From: Bacillota bacterium
GTDB taxonomy: Bacteria > Bacillota > Clostridia > Acetivibrionales > DSM-1351
Assembly (NCBI GenBank): GCA_023441625.1
Contig: JAEZOA010000017.1
Location: 1-64,000 of the forward strand
Length of the DNA stretch: 64,000 bases
Reading direction: 5' to 3'
A model generated the notes under the pieces. That model saw only the letters and a program-made list of their open reading frames with translations. It was not told the DNA's origin and did not search any database. This document shows positions 41,677 to 50,386 of this stretch, in pieces. The position numbers were made by a program, and so were the translations under genes. The first letter of the stretch is position 1. Each line of letters begins with the position of its first letter.

Positions 41677-41767
41677 TAATACTCCTCCATTTAATTTATG
41701 TTTTGCTTTGATGAATAATATTTCAATTCTATTCTAACCTTATAATCCTTCTTAAGCCAAGTATTTC

Positions 41768-44700
41768 CTAGCTCGCCATTTCGCCCATCTTCATTGAAAC
41801 CACCTTCGATATACCATGTTCTTGCATTGTTACACCGTACATAGTATTGGACACTTCCATAGTACCCTTTCTATGTGTAACCATAATAAATTGAGTTTTA
41901 CTTGAGAATTTTTTTAAATACTCCCCAAACCTATATACATTAGCATCATCGAGCGCAGCCTCAATTTCATCAAGTAAGCAAAATGGAGTTGGCTTCATTC
42001 TAAGAATAGAAAACAGTAACGCAATTGCTGTAAAAGCACGTTCTCCACCAGATAGTAGCATCATGTTCTGAAGTTTTTTTCCTGGCGGCTGTACTTCTAT
42101 CTCTATGCCACTCTCAAGAACATTATCCATATCCGAAATAATTAATCTAGCATGACCTCCACCAAATAATTCCTTATACACTATTCCAAAGTTTTCATTT
42201 ATCAGCTTAAACTGTTCAATAAATTGCTTTTTCATTATCTGCACCATTTCGTAAATTATTTTGTGCAGCTTATCTTTTGCTTGCTCCATATCATCTTTCT
42301 GAACAGACATAAATTCAAATCTCTCTTTGGTTTTTATGTAATCATCAATAGCAGAGACATTAACAGGACCAAGCATTTTAATTTGAGCTCTATATTCATT
42401 GATTGTCCTCTGAGCTTGCGAAATACTCTGAATTTCTTTTTTAAGCTCTAATGCACTGGTATAAGTGAGTTCATATTCATCCCACATTCTATCTTGAATG
42501 GCCTTCATTTCTGCCTCAGACTTAGTATTTTTCACATCTACTCGGTTATATTCTTCCTGAAGTAAATGTATTGTTTTGTTTGAAGCATTCAACTTATCTA
42601 TAAAATCTGATGACTCTTCCTCAAGAACCCTTTTTTCTTCAACTAGTCTATCTATTTCAAAGGTTTTGCCTACTTTTTCGGTTTGTAGGTTTTTAATAAT
42701 AGTTGTAAGTCCCTCAATTTCATTATTTAATTCTATAATCTCTTTGTTTGATTTAAGCTCCTCTGCCTCTTTTCTAGCAATACTTTTAAGCATGGCTGCT
42801 TTATCTGTACTGATTCTCTCTATATGCTCATTTACACTTTGAAGACTCTCAACTATTGAGTTTACAGAAATCTTAAAGTCAGTGATATTATCATGAAGTT
42901 CATCCCTTACCGACTGATCAGCTTTAAATTTTTCTTGATTTTCGGCGATAACAGCCTTTGTTTGAGCAATATCCTTCTCAATAGCCTCAAGTTCTAATTC
43001 ATATTGCTCTTTCTCCTTAATTGTATCCTGCTCCTGTTTAACAATTTGAGACTTTTCATCACCCAGCATAACTATTTTTGCATTGTACTTGTTTATGTTA
43101 TCCTCGATCATGCTCAAATGATTTTCATCTCTGGTTTTAACAAGCTCATTATCTCTTAATTTTACATTTTCCTCACTTAACTCTGCATCTATCTCAGTAA
43201 GCATTTTTCTTATTTCATTAGTCTTTCCACCAAGTCTAATATCTTCTTTTTTCAGTTCTTCAATAACTTGCTCAAGATTAACAATTTCTCTGCTTCTACT
43301 GAGAATACCAGAACTTTTATGATCACCAGAACCTCCCGACATTGAGCCGCTTGTACTTAAAATATCCCCCTCTAATGTTACAATTCTAAAGGAATAACCA
43401 AACTTTCTGGCAATACTAATACCCGCATCAAGGGTTTCAACTACAGCAACTCTACCTAATAGGTTCATTACTATCCCGCTGTATTTTGCATCATAGCTTA
43501 CAAGTTCGGAAGCCAAGCCACAAAAACCTTGGTATGTCTTTAATTTGTTAATTGTATTTTCATCTAACCTCTTTCCATTAACTGCAGATATAGGTAAAAA
43601 AGTAGCTCTACCCATTTTATTTCTTTTCAAAAATTCTATTGCTTTTTTTGCATCTTCTTCAGACGAGGAAACAATGTTTTGTAATGCACCACCTAAGGTC
43701 ATCTCTATAGCAGTTTCGTATTTTTTATCTACGTTCAAAAGCTGAGCAACCGTGCCATGTATGCCATTTCCAAAGTCAGTTGATGCACGGCATGCATTCA
43801 TTATCTCCTTAACGCTTCGGCTGTAACCCTCCATACCTTTTTCCATGTCCTTGAGCAGCCTATGCCTTGAGGTTTTTACCTGTATGTCAGTTTTTACAGC
43901 TCCATGCTGTTTTTCTAACTCAAGGAGAGTAGTCTGTAGCTCATTCTTTTCTGAACTAAGTTCTTCTATCTTGGTCTGCTCATGCTTTATAAGCATTGTT
44001 GTTTTTCTTATACTCTCAGTTAGGTCTTCTTTCTTCATATTGTCTTTATCTTTTTCTAGCTTTAGAGTGTAAATCTCTGTACCTATAGAGTTTTGCCTTT
44101 TTTTTAAATTATCTAAATGGTTTTTTATATTATTTATCTGAGTTCTTTTGTCTGATTGAATGTCTAGTTTGTCCATTATACCAGACTTCATCATTTCTAT
44201 CTGACGTTCACTTTCACCCAAGGTAGAAATAATTGCATCCAGCTCTGACTGATACTTTTCAAGCTTCTTGGAAAAATCAGCATATTGACCATTTAAATAC
44301 TCAATTTTACTTTGTCTGCTTTTTTCTTCTTTGTTTAAAAGCTCAGCTTTTGAGCTAGTCTCTAAGATTTCCTCTTCAAGACGCTTTATATTTTGCTCCA
44401 GACTATTGATCTTTTCGTTATTTAAATTTATTTGTGCACTATTCTTTTCTAAATTTGTTTCAATATCAAAGGATTTATCCTTAGCAGTATTAATCTTTTC
44501 TTCTAAACTCTTCAATAATTCAGTTTTTTGCTGATTTTGAGCTGTAATACTGCGAAGTTTTCTTTCCTCTGCCTCAATATTATCCTTTATATCCTTGAAC
44601 TGTACCTCATATTCTTTTATTTTCTCTTTAAATTTATCTATGTTATCTAAATAAACATTGACCTCTAGTTCCTTTAGTGCATCCCTCAAGGACAGGTATT

Positions 44701-45340
44701 TTTTTGCAGCATCAGATTGTTCTCTTAGAGGCTCTAATTGCGCCTCAAGCTCAATTATAATATCGTTAATACGCAGTAGGTTTTGCTCTGTAAGGTCTAG
44801 CTTACGCTCTGCTTCTTGCTTTCTGACCTTGTACTTCATAATTCCAGATGCTTCTTCAAATATATGTCTTCTATCCTCTGATTTTGAGCTAAGTATTTCA
44901 TCAACTCTGCCTTGTCCAATAATAGAATAACCATCTCTACCTATTCCAGTATCAAGCAGTAACTCATGTATATCCTTAAGACGACATGATGTCTTGTTTA
45001 TATAATATTCACTTTCACCAGAACGATATACTCTTCTGGTTATTGTTACTTCACTATAAGAAACGGGTAAATAATTATCTGTATTATCAATAGTAAGAGA
45101 CACCTCTGCAAAGCCAACGGATTTTCTATGTTCAGTACCAGCAAAAATGATATCTTCCATTTTACTTCCTCTGAGTGTCTTAGCACTTTGCTCACCTAAA
45201 ACCCATCTTACAGCATCTCCAATATTACTTTTACCACTTCCATTTGGTCCTACAACAGCTGTAATGCCTGAAGTAAAATCTAATGTTATTTTATCTGCAA
45301 ATGATTTAAATCCTTGTATTTCTAGTCTTTTAAGATACAT
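41768..45340 (-). CDS. smc: Chromosome segregation protein SMC
   Basis: 1190 residues. The N-terminal head has GPNGSGKSNIGDAVRWVLG (Walker A); long coiled coils flank a hinge near residues 510-680 (GRVAVVETLDAGISIARKFG, GDILSTSGSMSGG). The C-terminal head has the signature LLSGGERAFTAIALLF and Walker B FCLLDEIEAALDD. It condenses and segregates chromosomes with ScpAB. The MYLKRLEIQGFKSFADK start is standard and follows GGGGTG. Confidence 0.97.
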   Translation of the reverse strand: MYLKRLEIQGFKSFADKITLDFTSGITAVVGPNGSGKSNIGDAVRWVLGEQSAKTLRGSKMEDIIFAGTEHRKSVGFAEVSLTIDNTDNYLPVSYSEVTITRRVYRSGESEYYINKTSCRLKDIHELLLDTGIGRDGYSIIGQGRVDEILSSKSEDRRHIFEEASGIMKYKVRKQEAERKLDLTEQNLLRINDIIIELEAQLEPLREQSDAAKKYLSLRDALKELEVNVYLDNIDKFKEKIKEYEVQFKDIKDNIEAEERKLRSITAQNQQKTELLKSLEEKINTAKDKSFDIETNLEKNSAQINLNNEKINSLEQNIKRLEEEILETSSKAELLNKEEKSRQSKIEYLNGQYADFSKKLEKYQSELDAIISTLGESERQIEMMKSGIMDKLDIQSDKRTQINNIKNHLDNLKKRQNSIGTEIYTLKLEKDKDNMKKEDLTESIRKTTMLIKHEQTKIEELSSEKNELQTTLLELEKQHGAVKTDIQVKTSRHRLLKDMEKGMEGYSRSVKEIMNACRASTDFGNGIHGTVAQLLNVDKKYETAIEMTLGGALQNIVSSSEEDAKKAIEFLKRNKMGRATFLPISAVNGKRLDENTINKLKTYQGFCGLASELVSYDAKYSGIVMNLLGRVAVVETLDAGISIARKFGYSFRIVTLEGDILSTSGSMSGGSGDHKSSGILSRSREIVNLEQVIEELKKEDIRLGGKTNEIRKMLTEIDAELSEENVKLRDNELVKTRDENHLSMIEDNINKYNAKIVMLGDEKSQIVKQEQDTIKEKEQYELELEAIEKDIAQTKAVIAENQEKFKADQSVRDELHDNITDFKISVNSIVESLQSVNEHIERISTDKAAMLKSIARKEAEELKSNKEIIELNNEIEGLTTIIKNLQTEKVGKTFEIDRLVEEKRVLEEESSDFIDKLNASNKTIHLLQEEYNRVDVKNTKSEAEMKAIQDRMWDEYELTYTSALELKKEIQSISQAQRTINEYRAQIKMLGPVNVSAIDDYIKTKERFEFMSVQKDDMEQAKDKLHKIIYEMVQIMKKQFIEQFKLINENFGIVYKELFGGGHARLIISDMDNVLESGIEIEVQPPGKKLQNMMLLSGGERAFTAIALLFSILRMKPTPFCLLDEIEAALDDANVYRFGEYLKKFSSKTQFIMVTHRKGTMEVSNTMYGVTMQEHGISKVVSMKMGEMAS

Positions 45341-45617
45341 TCTACACCCCAAAAAATATAGTAAAATCTTATAAATTTTAAGTCATTACTACCATATAAA
45401 TAAATTTACATACCCTATTAGTCTAGCATACTTTGTGATTTATTGGAAGGTTATGAGTTTTAATTAATAATTAAATTATTTTACGATAAATCATGTTACA
45501 TTCAACTACATTTTATCTATTCACATTTAATATATCAATTACTATTTAATATCTTTTCCCAAATTGTAGTACAATTTAAAACGAAATAATGGATTAACAT
45601 AATTATAATTATTTGTA

Positions 45618-45645
45618 ACCCAATATTCAATTTTAACATAAAATA
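45618..45645 (+). promoter_or_regulatory. Sporulation-type (sigma-K-like) promoter
   Basis: An AC at 45618-45619 is followed after 17 bases by CATAAAATA (45637-45645), fitting the mother-cell sigma-K pattern (AC, N16-17, CATANNNTA). It lies 43 bases before the ATG at 45688. The rest of the 335-base smc-to-45688 gap is AT-rich with nothing else seen. Confidence 0.5.
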
Positions 45646-45687
45646 TTCTATAGGATGTTTTTATAAAGAATAAGGAGGTTAGGCTAA

Positions 45688-46143
45688 ATGCTAGATTCTA
45701 ATTATATGGACTATATTGACTATATGAGGAAAATGAATATTCCTATGCAGTTATCACCAATGATGGAAATGAAACAAGACGAATTGGAATCAATGTATCC
45801 TAGATGTTACCATATTATTAACCCTGAAGTTGAGCGTCATTGTGATATGTTTACCGCGCAGTTCGGAACAATGCATACTCCATCTCGCCAACAACTAGAC
45901 TTTATGGTTGACGAAATTGACAATAGAGTTGGTGCAGATGTAGATACTGATTACCAAGATGGAGATGATATTGAAAGTAGACAGTTTGGCGGTTTTGGTG
46001 GAGGACATTTTGGAGGAAGAAGACGTTTTAGAAGAGACTTAATTTCAATATTACTGTTAAGAGCATTACGTCGTAGAAGAAGACATCCTCATTTCGGTGG
46101 TCATCCTTGGAATCGCAGCGAATATGATGGATACTCTTTTTAA
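45688..46143 (+). CDS. Probable spore-coat-associated protein, Gly/Arg-rich C-terminus
   Basis: 151 residues behind AAGGAGG. The N-terminal half is Met/Asp/Tyr-rich (SNYMDYIDYMRKMNIPMQ) and contains YPRCYHIINPEVERHCDMF. The C-terminal half is a Gly-Phe run followed by Arg clusters (FGGFGGGHFGGRRRFRR and RRRRRHPHFGGH). I do not recognise a named family. A sigma-K-like promoter and the following SOD gene, whose B. subtilis counterpart is coat-associated, suggest a spore-surface role (inference). Confidence 0.7.
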   Translation: MLDSNYMDYIDYMRKMNIPMQLSPMMEMKQDELESMYPRCYHIINPEVERHCDMFTAQFGTMHTPSRQQLDFMVDEIDNRVGADVDTDYQDGDDIESRQFGGFGGGHFGGRRRFRRDLISILLLRALRRRRRHPHFGGHPWNRSEYDGYSF

Positions 46144-46183
46144 GGATTAAAGAGCTGTTAATTCAAAGGAGTTGATTATTCTT

Positions 46184-46831
46184 ATGAGATTAAGTATGAT
46201 CCCTATAGGACAGCATCAATTACCACCACTCCCCTACCAATATAATGCTTTAGAACCTGTAATCAGTCAAACTACTTTAAAAATTCACCATGACAAGCAT
46301 CACAAAGCTTATGTGGATGGACTTAATAAGGCAGAAATAAAGCTAGAAGAAGCACGTAAGAAAAATGATTATGAATATATAAAGTTTTGGGAAAAAGAAC
46401 TAGCCTTTAATGGTTCCGGGCACATATTACACAGCATATTCTGGACCATCATGGCCCCAATCAATATGGGAGGGCAGCCAGGTATACAGACCTTTAATCA
46501 AATAAACAACTTTTTTGGTAATTTTAATGTCTTCAAGGAGCAATTTAGAAATGCTACAGAAAAAGTTGAAGCTTCAGGCTGGGGTATTTTAACTTGGCAG
46601 CCAACCTGGAGAAGACTTGAAATATTACAATCTGAAAAGCATCAAAATCTGACTCAATGGAGCGGAATTCCTATTTTAGTCTGTGATGTATGGGAACATG
46701 CCTATTACCTTGATTATCAGAATGAGAGAAAAAAATATATTGATTCCTGGTGGAACCTAATTAATTGGTACGAGGTTGAAAGAAGGCTTGTATTAGCACA
46801 AAACGGGCAAGTTCCACTTGTTATACACTAA
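46184..46831 (+). CDS. Iron/manganese superoxide dismutase
   Basis: About 215 residues, starting at the ATG 12 bases after AAAGGAG; a TTG in frame is too close to that RBS. The SOD fold is clear: LPPLPYQYNALEPVIS, metal ligands in KIHHDKHHKAY, HILHSIFW and DVWEHAYYLDYQNER. It converts superoxide to peroxide and oxygen. The unusual N-terminus and its pairing with the coat-like gene suggest a spore-associated enzyme, perhaps aiding coat cross-linking (inference). Confidence 0.92.
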   Translation: MRLSMIPIGQHQLPPLPYQYNALEPVISQTTLKIHHDKHHKAYVDGLNKAEIKLEEARKKNDYEYIKFWEKELAFNGSGHILHSIFWTIMAPINMGGQPGIQTFNQINNFFGNFNVFKEQFRNATEKVEASGWGILTWQPTWRRLEILQSEKHQNLTQWSGIPILVCDVWEHAYYLDYQNERKKYIDSWWNLINWYEVERRLVLAQNGQVPLVIH

Positions 46832-46861
46832 TTTATATATAACAGCCTCCTAGTAAAAAAA

Positions 46862-47929
46862 CTAGCAAAAAATTTGGGTTATTAAAACTTTAGGGTTTTT
46901 TTCTAATTCAAATTCAAATGATTCATGCAGAGGATTTCCAAATCTATCTGTTATAATCTTCAAAATAGGCCTTAATGGCATCTTTATATTTGAATCAAGT
47001 ATTATAGCTACTTCATTAGTGTTAAGAAGAACCTGACATCCTTTAGGATATATAGCAATATTCTTAATAAATATATTAGCTATTTGAGAATCTACAAGAG
47101 TATTTGATATAGAGAGTAGATATTCTGCTGCTTCGTGTGGCAGAATTTTCTTTTTATAAACTCTGTCTGATGTCAGTGCATCATATATGTCAGCTATCGC
47201 CACTATCTTTGAAAGCAAAAGTATTTCATCATTCTTTAATTGTTTCGGATATCCGCTCCCATCACAACGCTCATGGTGCTGCATAACGATTTTAATAACA
47301 TCATAATTTATTTGAGGACATCTTATTAATATATCATAACCATATTCAGAATGTTTTTTAACTTCATTAAACTCAGCTTCATTCAATTTTCCTTGTTTAT
47401 TTAAAATGTCAGTTGAAATTTTCACTTTTCCAATATCATGTAGAAGAGCTCCAATGCCAAGAATTACTGTTTCCTCATAACTCAAATTCATAACTTTTGC
47501 CGCTATAAGACTATAAATACACACATCAAGAGAATGTGAATAAATATAGTTTCCTTCACCTCTTAAACCCGTAATAGATAAAATAGCGTTCTGACTTGAA
47601 AAGATAGCCCCCAATATGCTTTCAACAATAGGAAAAATTTCTGGAATGTCTATCTTATTCTGTGACTTAAGCTTATCTAGTATTTTTGCAAAAGCTTCAT
47701 ATGTCTCTACATAAAACTTTTCAACAGGATTTAATAAAATATCATCATAATATGATTTATCAGCAAAAACTGTAATCTTCGATACACCACGAGAAGTCAT
47801 TTTTGAAATATAACCTGATTTAATTACCATTCCTTTGGAGAGTAATAAATTACCATTACAATAAACATCTTCTCCAACGATCATACCATTTTTTACGTCA
47901 TCAATATTTACTTTAAAGCACATTTTCAT
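46862..47929 (-). CDS. HD-GYP domain protein, putative c-di-GMP phosphodiesterase
   Basis: 355 residues. The N-terminal ~100 residues have no clear sensor. The HD-GYP domain (about 120-300) shows HSLDVCIYS, LHDIGKVKIS, HHERCDGSGYP and DIYDALTSDRVYKK, so the metal-binding HD and the GYP motif are complete. Such proteins hydrolyse c-di-GMP, or related dinucleotides. It is a single gene with AGAGGA before the ATG. Confidence 0.88.
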   Translation of the reverse strand: MKMCFKVNIDDVKNGMIVGEDVYCNGNLLLSKGMVIKSGYISKMTSRGVSKITVFADKSYYDDILLNPVEKFYVETYEAFAKILDKLKSQNKIDIPEIFPIVESILGAIFSSQNAILSITGLRGEGNYIYSHSLDVCIYSLIAAKVMNLSYEETVILGIGALLHDIGKVKISTDILNKQGKLNEAEFNEVKKHSEYGYDILIRCPQINYDVIKIVMQHHERCDGSGYPKQLKNDEILLLSKIVAIADIYDALTSDRVYKKKILPHEAAEYLLSISNTLVDSQIANIFIKNIAIYPKGCQVLLNTNEVAIILDSNIKMPLRPILKIITDRFGNPLHESFEFELEKNPKVLITQIFC

Positions 47930-48040
47930 GAAAAAATCCTCTTTGTCGTATTGTTATAAATATAAAAATTGCTAAAAATATTCCTATATGATTTATATTA
48001 CCATATTTTATAATGATTTAAAAGTTTTAAATATTTTGTT

Positions 48041-48078
48041 TACAACGCAAGCTGGCAAGCTAACATTGCATATGTTAA
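48041..48078 (-). repeat. Dispersed palindromic repeat, copy 5
   Basis: Minus strand TTAACATATGCAATGTTAGC then TTGCCAGCTTGCGTTGT. The core has changed on both sides (GTTAGC / GCCAGC), yet most pairing remains. It lies between rsgA and the HD-GYP gene. Confidence 0.78.
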
Positions 48079-48209
48079 TTAAAGGCAGCTACCTCTATTG
48101 AGATAACCGCCTAAAATGTATGTAAGCTTTTCACCTAAACTGCAATTCAGCTGTCTTCTTTAAAAACCCTTTTCATGAAAGCTTATTATTATGCCTATGC
48201 TTATTATAC

Positions 48210-49265
48210 TTAATGCCTCCCTTTATAAAATTCTTTCTGGAATTTTGATATTTGGCGTCCCCATTGCTTCTCTTGTAGTCTTAGTTTTCCTTCTTTTTTA
48301 GCTTCAAGATGTGCCAGTTCCTTTTGAAGCTTCAACCAGCTCTCCCATCTCAAGAGTTCAAGTTTACCTGCGTCAAGAGCTTCTCTCACAGCACAGCCAG
48401 GTTCGTTCTGATGCTTACAGTCATGGAACCGACAAAGTGCAGTAAGTTCTTCAATATCACCAAACATAATATCCATACCGATATCAGCTTCCCATAAGGA
48501 TAGAGCTCTCATGCCTGGCGTATCCAAAATCAGTCCTCCTCCAGGCAAAAGAATAAGTTCTCTGTGGGTGGTAGTATGTCTACCCCTACTGTCATCATTA
48601 CGTATTTCTTGAGTTTTGAGCATTTCTTCACCTGCCAGAGTATTTACCAAGGTTGACTTACCTACACCTGAAGAGCCTAGCAATGCAACGGTCTTTCCGC
48701 TTTCGAGGAATTTTCTTATTTGCTCCAGCCCTTGACCTGTAACTGCGCTGATAGCATAAACATCAACTCCAGGTGTTGTTTTGTATACCATTGAGATTTT
48801 ATCACCGGCATCCTCACAGCAATCGACCTTCGTCAGTACAACCACCGGGGTGGCTCCACTATCCCATGCTGCAATCATATACCTTTCCAGTCTCTTCATA
48901 TTAAAGTCCTTATTAAGAGACTGAATAATAAATACAGTATCTGCATTTGCAGCAACAATTTGTTCCTTTACTTCAATACCTGCCGCTGCTCTTGAGAACT
49001 TTGTTTTTCTGTCCAAAACAAATCGTATGACCATTTCTGTTCCTTCTGCAAGCTGCTCCAGGGCAACCCAGTCTCCCACAGCTAACTGTATACTGTTATC
49101 AGCCTTTTGTATGGGTCTGTTAACACTTTTTTCGCCCTGGTTTGTAACAACTCTCAGCATTTGTCCAAAGTCAGCTACAATTCTTCCTGCGTGCATACCT
49201 TCAGTACTTCTTTCCTTCCATTGCCTTTCAAAATATTCATTCCAGCCATATTCATTAATATTCAT
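48210..49265 (-). CDS. rsgA: Ribosome small-subunit biogenesis GTPase RsgA
   Basis: About 351 residues, starting at the ATG ten bases after AAAGGAT. An OB-fold comes first. The circularly permuted GTPase follows: VLTKVDC, GSSGVGKSTLVNTL and DTPGMRALSL, in the order G4-G1-G3 that defines the family. The C-terminal zinc motif is CRFHDCKHQNEPGC. It checks late 30S maturation. A 49-residue basic protein gene ends at the rsgA start, so the two are coupled. Confidence 0.95.
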   Translation of the reverse strand: MNINEYGWNEYFERQWKERSTEGMHAGRIVADFGQMLRVVTNQGEKSVNRPIQKADNSIQLAVGDWVALEQLAEGTEMVIRFVLDRKTKFSRAAAGIEVKEQIVAANADTVFIIQSLNKDFNMKRLERYMIAAWDSGATPVVVLTKVDCCEDAGDKISMVYKTTPGVDVYAISAVTGQGLEQIRKFLESGKTVALLGSSGVGKSTLVNTLAGEEMLKTQEIRNDDSRGRHTTTHRELILLPGGGLILDTPGMRALSLWEADIGMDIMFGDIEELTALCRFHDCKHQNEPGCAVREALDAGKLELLRWESWLKLQKELAHLEAKKEGKLRLQEKQWGRQISKFQKEFYKGRH

Positions 49266-49266
49266 C

Positions 49267-49416
49267 TTAATAATCATCCTTTATAAATTTCTTTTCATCC
49301 TGCCTTCGTTTCTTTTTGTTCTTTATATTGTTTTCCTGAACTCTGGTTCTGGGATTGATAACCCAGCTTCCACGTATTTCTCTCATGTAATCAAAGGTAC
49401 TTTTCTTTTTTGCCAT
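49267..49416 (-). CDS. Small basic protein encoded with rsgA, function unknown
   Basis: A 49-residue protein behind GGAGGCTGAA: MAKKKSTFDYMREIRGSWVI and then a Lys/Arg/Asn-rich tail. It stops one base before the rsgA start. The strong RBS and coupling make it likely to be real. It is too short to place in a family; ribosome or RNA binding is a guess from its charge. Confidence 0.65.
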   Translation of the reverse strand: MAKKKSTFDYMREIRGSWVINPRTRVQENNIKNKKKRRQDEKKFIKDDY

Positions 49417-49472
49417 TTCAGCCTCCATAAGCCCCAATTGCGGCTACAAATATTATTAAACTCACCTTGCTG

Positions 49473-49506
49473 AAAAAATTCCGCAGATAACGACCTACCT
49501 GCGGAA
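49473..49506 (-). terminator. Terminator 2 in the rsgA leader
   Basis: TTCCGCAG pairs with CTGCGGAA, followed by TTTTTT on the minus strand. It lies 57 bases before the small-protein gene, so it may act as an attenuator. Confidence 0.75.
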
Positions 49507-49570
49507 ATATGTTATAAAGTCAATTTCTATGAGCCATGGCTTAGAGTAATTGACCATTAAAAAAGCAATA

Positions 49571-49593
49571 AAAAAACACGCTACTTAATGCGT
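49571..49593 (-). terminator. Terminator 1 in the rsgA leader
   Basis: CACGC pairs with GCGTG around ATTAAGTA, and seven T follow on the minus strand. The stem is only five pairs. Confidence 0.6.
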
Positions 49594-49865
49594 GCCGACA
49601 TTTGTATGCAAAGTCAATGTCCAAATAAATCAAGACAATAACACTGCAAAACAACTATTGCATTTTACACGATTCAGGTTGCTCGAAAGAAGCTGCACCG
49701 GTAACAAAGCTAACCTATAAAAAAGATTTGTTAACCTGTGCCAATATTAAGTTATCTAAAAACCACCTCAGCAAATTTTACAGACATCAAAACAACTCCT
49801 TTCATAATATAATTAGTATTATTAATACCATCTAAATTATAGTTTAGAATTCCATACATTGTCAA
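49594..49865 (-). ncRNA. Promoter and structured leader (or small RNA) upstream of the rsgA genes
   Basis: TTGACA (49860-49865), an 18-base spacer and TATAAT (49836-49841) form a strong promoter. The transcript starts with AAAGGAG and an 11-codon ORF (MSVKFAEVVFR, 49752-49787). A long stem follows, GCACAGGTTAACAAA pairing with TTTGTTACCGGTGC, then a GACATT/AATGTC hairpin and two terminators. No known riboswitch was recognised. It may be a leader-peptide attenuator or a free small RNA. Confidence 0.55.
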
Positions 49866-49920
49866 TAGCATGTTTACATCACATTTTATTGTACTACATT
49901 CATTACACGGAGCGAAAATT

Positions 49921-49947
49921 AAGGCTCGCCATTATAAGCGAGCCTTT
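49921..49947. terminator. Terminator of spoVS
   Basis: AAGGCTCGC pairs with GCGAGCCTT around CATTATAA, with AATTTT following on the minus strand. Confidence 0.8.
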
Positions 49948-49965
49948 AATAAATAAAATTAGAAA

Positions 49966-50226
49966 TTATCGAGGTTGTATGTAGAATTTGATAGCTGTTC
50001 TGTCTTCACCATCAATATTAACCTCTGCAAAAGCGGGAACTGCAACAAGATCTATTCCATTAGGAGCAACAAAGCCACGTGTGATAGCAATTGCCTTAAC
50101 CGCTTGATTTACTGCTCCAGCACCAACTGCCTGTAATTCTGCATAATTGTTGTCTCTTAGAACAGCAGCGAGTGCTCCGGCAACAGATTTGGGCTGCGAA
50201 TTAGCTGAAACTTTTAGTACTTCCAT
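49966..50226 (-). CDS. spoVS: Stage V sporulation protein S
   Basis: 86 residues; MEVLKVSANSQPKSVAGALA, AVGAGAVNQAVKAIAI and AVPAFAEVNIDGEDRTAIK are almost invariant SpoVS segments. It is an Alba-like small protein needed for late sporulation and coat assembly in B. subtilis. AGGAGG lies before the ATG. Confidence 0.96.
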   Translation of the reverse strand: MEVLKVSANSQPKSVAGALAAVLRDNNYAELQAVGAGAVNQAVKAIAITRGFVAPNGIDLVAVPAFAEVNIDGEDRTAIKFYIQPR

Positions 50227-50386
50227 AAATACATCCTCCTAAAAATGCTTTAATAATAAAAATAATTTACAAATATATAATTTTTTATATATTTATCATT
50301 ATATATTCTATATATTACTTCGAATTCCTTCTTTTTACAATTATTTTTTTTATTTTTTGCATTAATAAATTTTGTATTCATATTAC

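Noticed and set aside
45353..45687. tRNA or rRNA gene in the longer gaps
   Set aside because: No cloverleaf or conserved rRNA segment was recognised in any gap over 300 bases; this gap holds only AT-rich DNA and the sporulation-type promoter.
49027..49473. 148-residue plus-strand frame across the rsgA start
   Set aside because: Antisense to rsgA and to the small basic-protein gene; composition is typical of a shadow frame.
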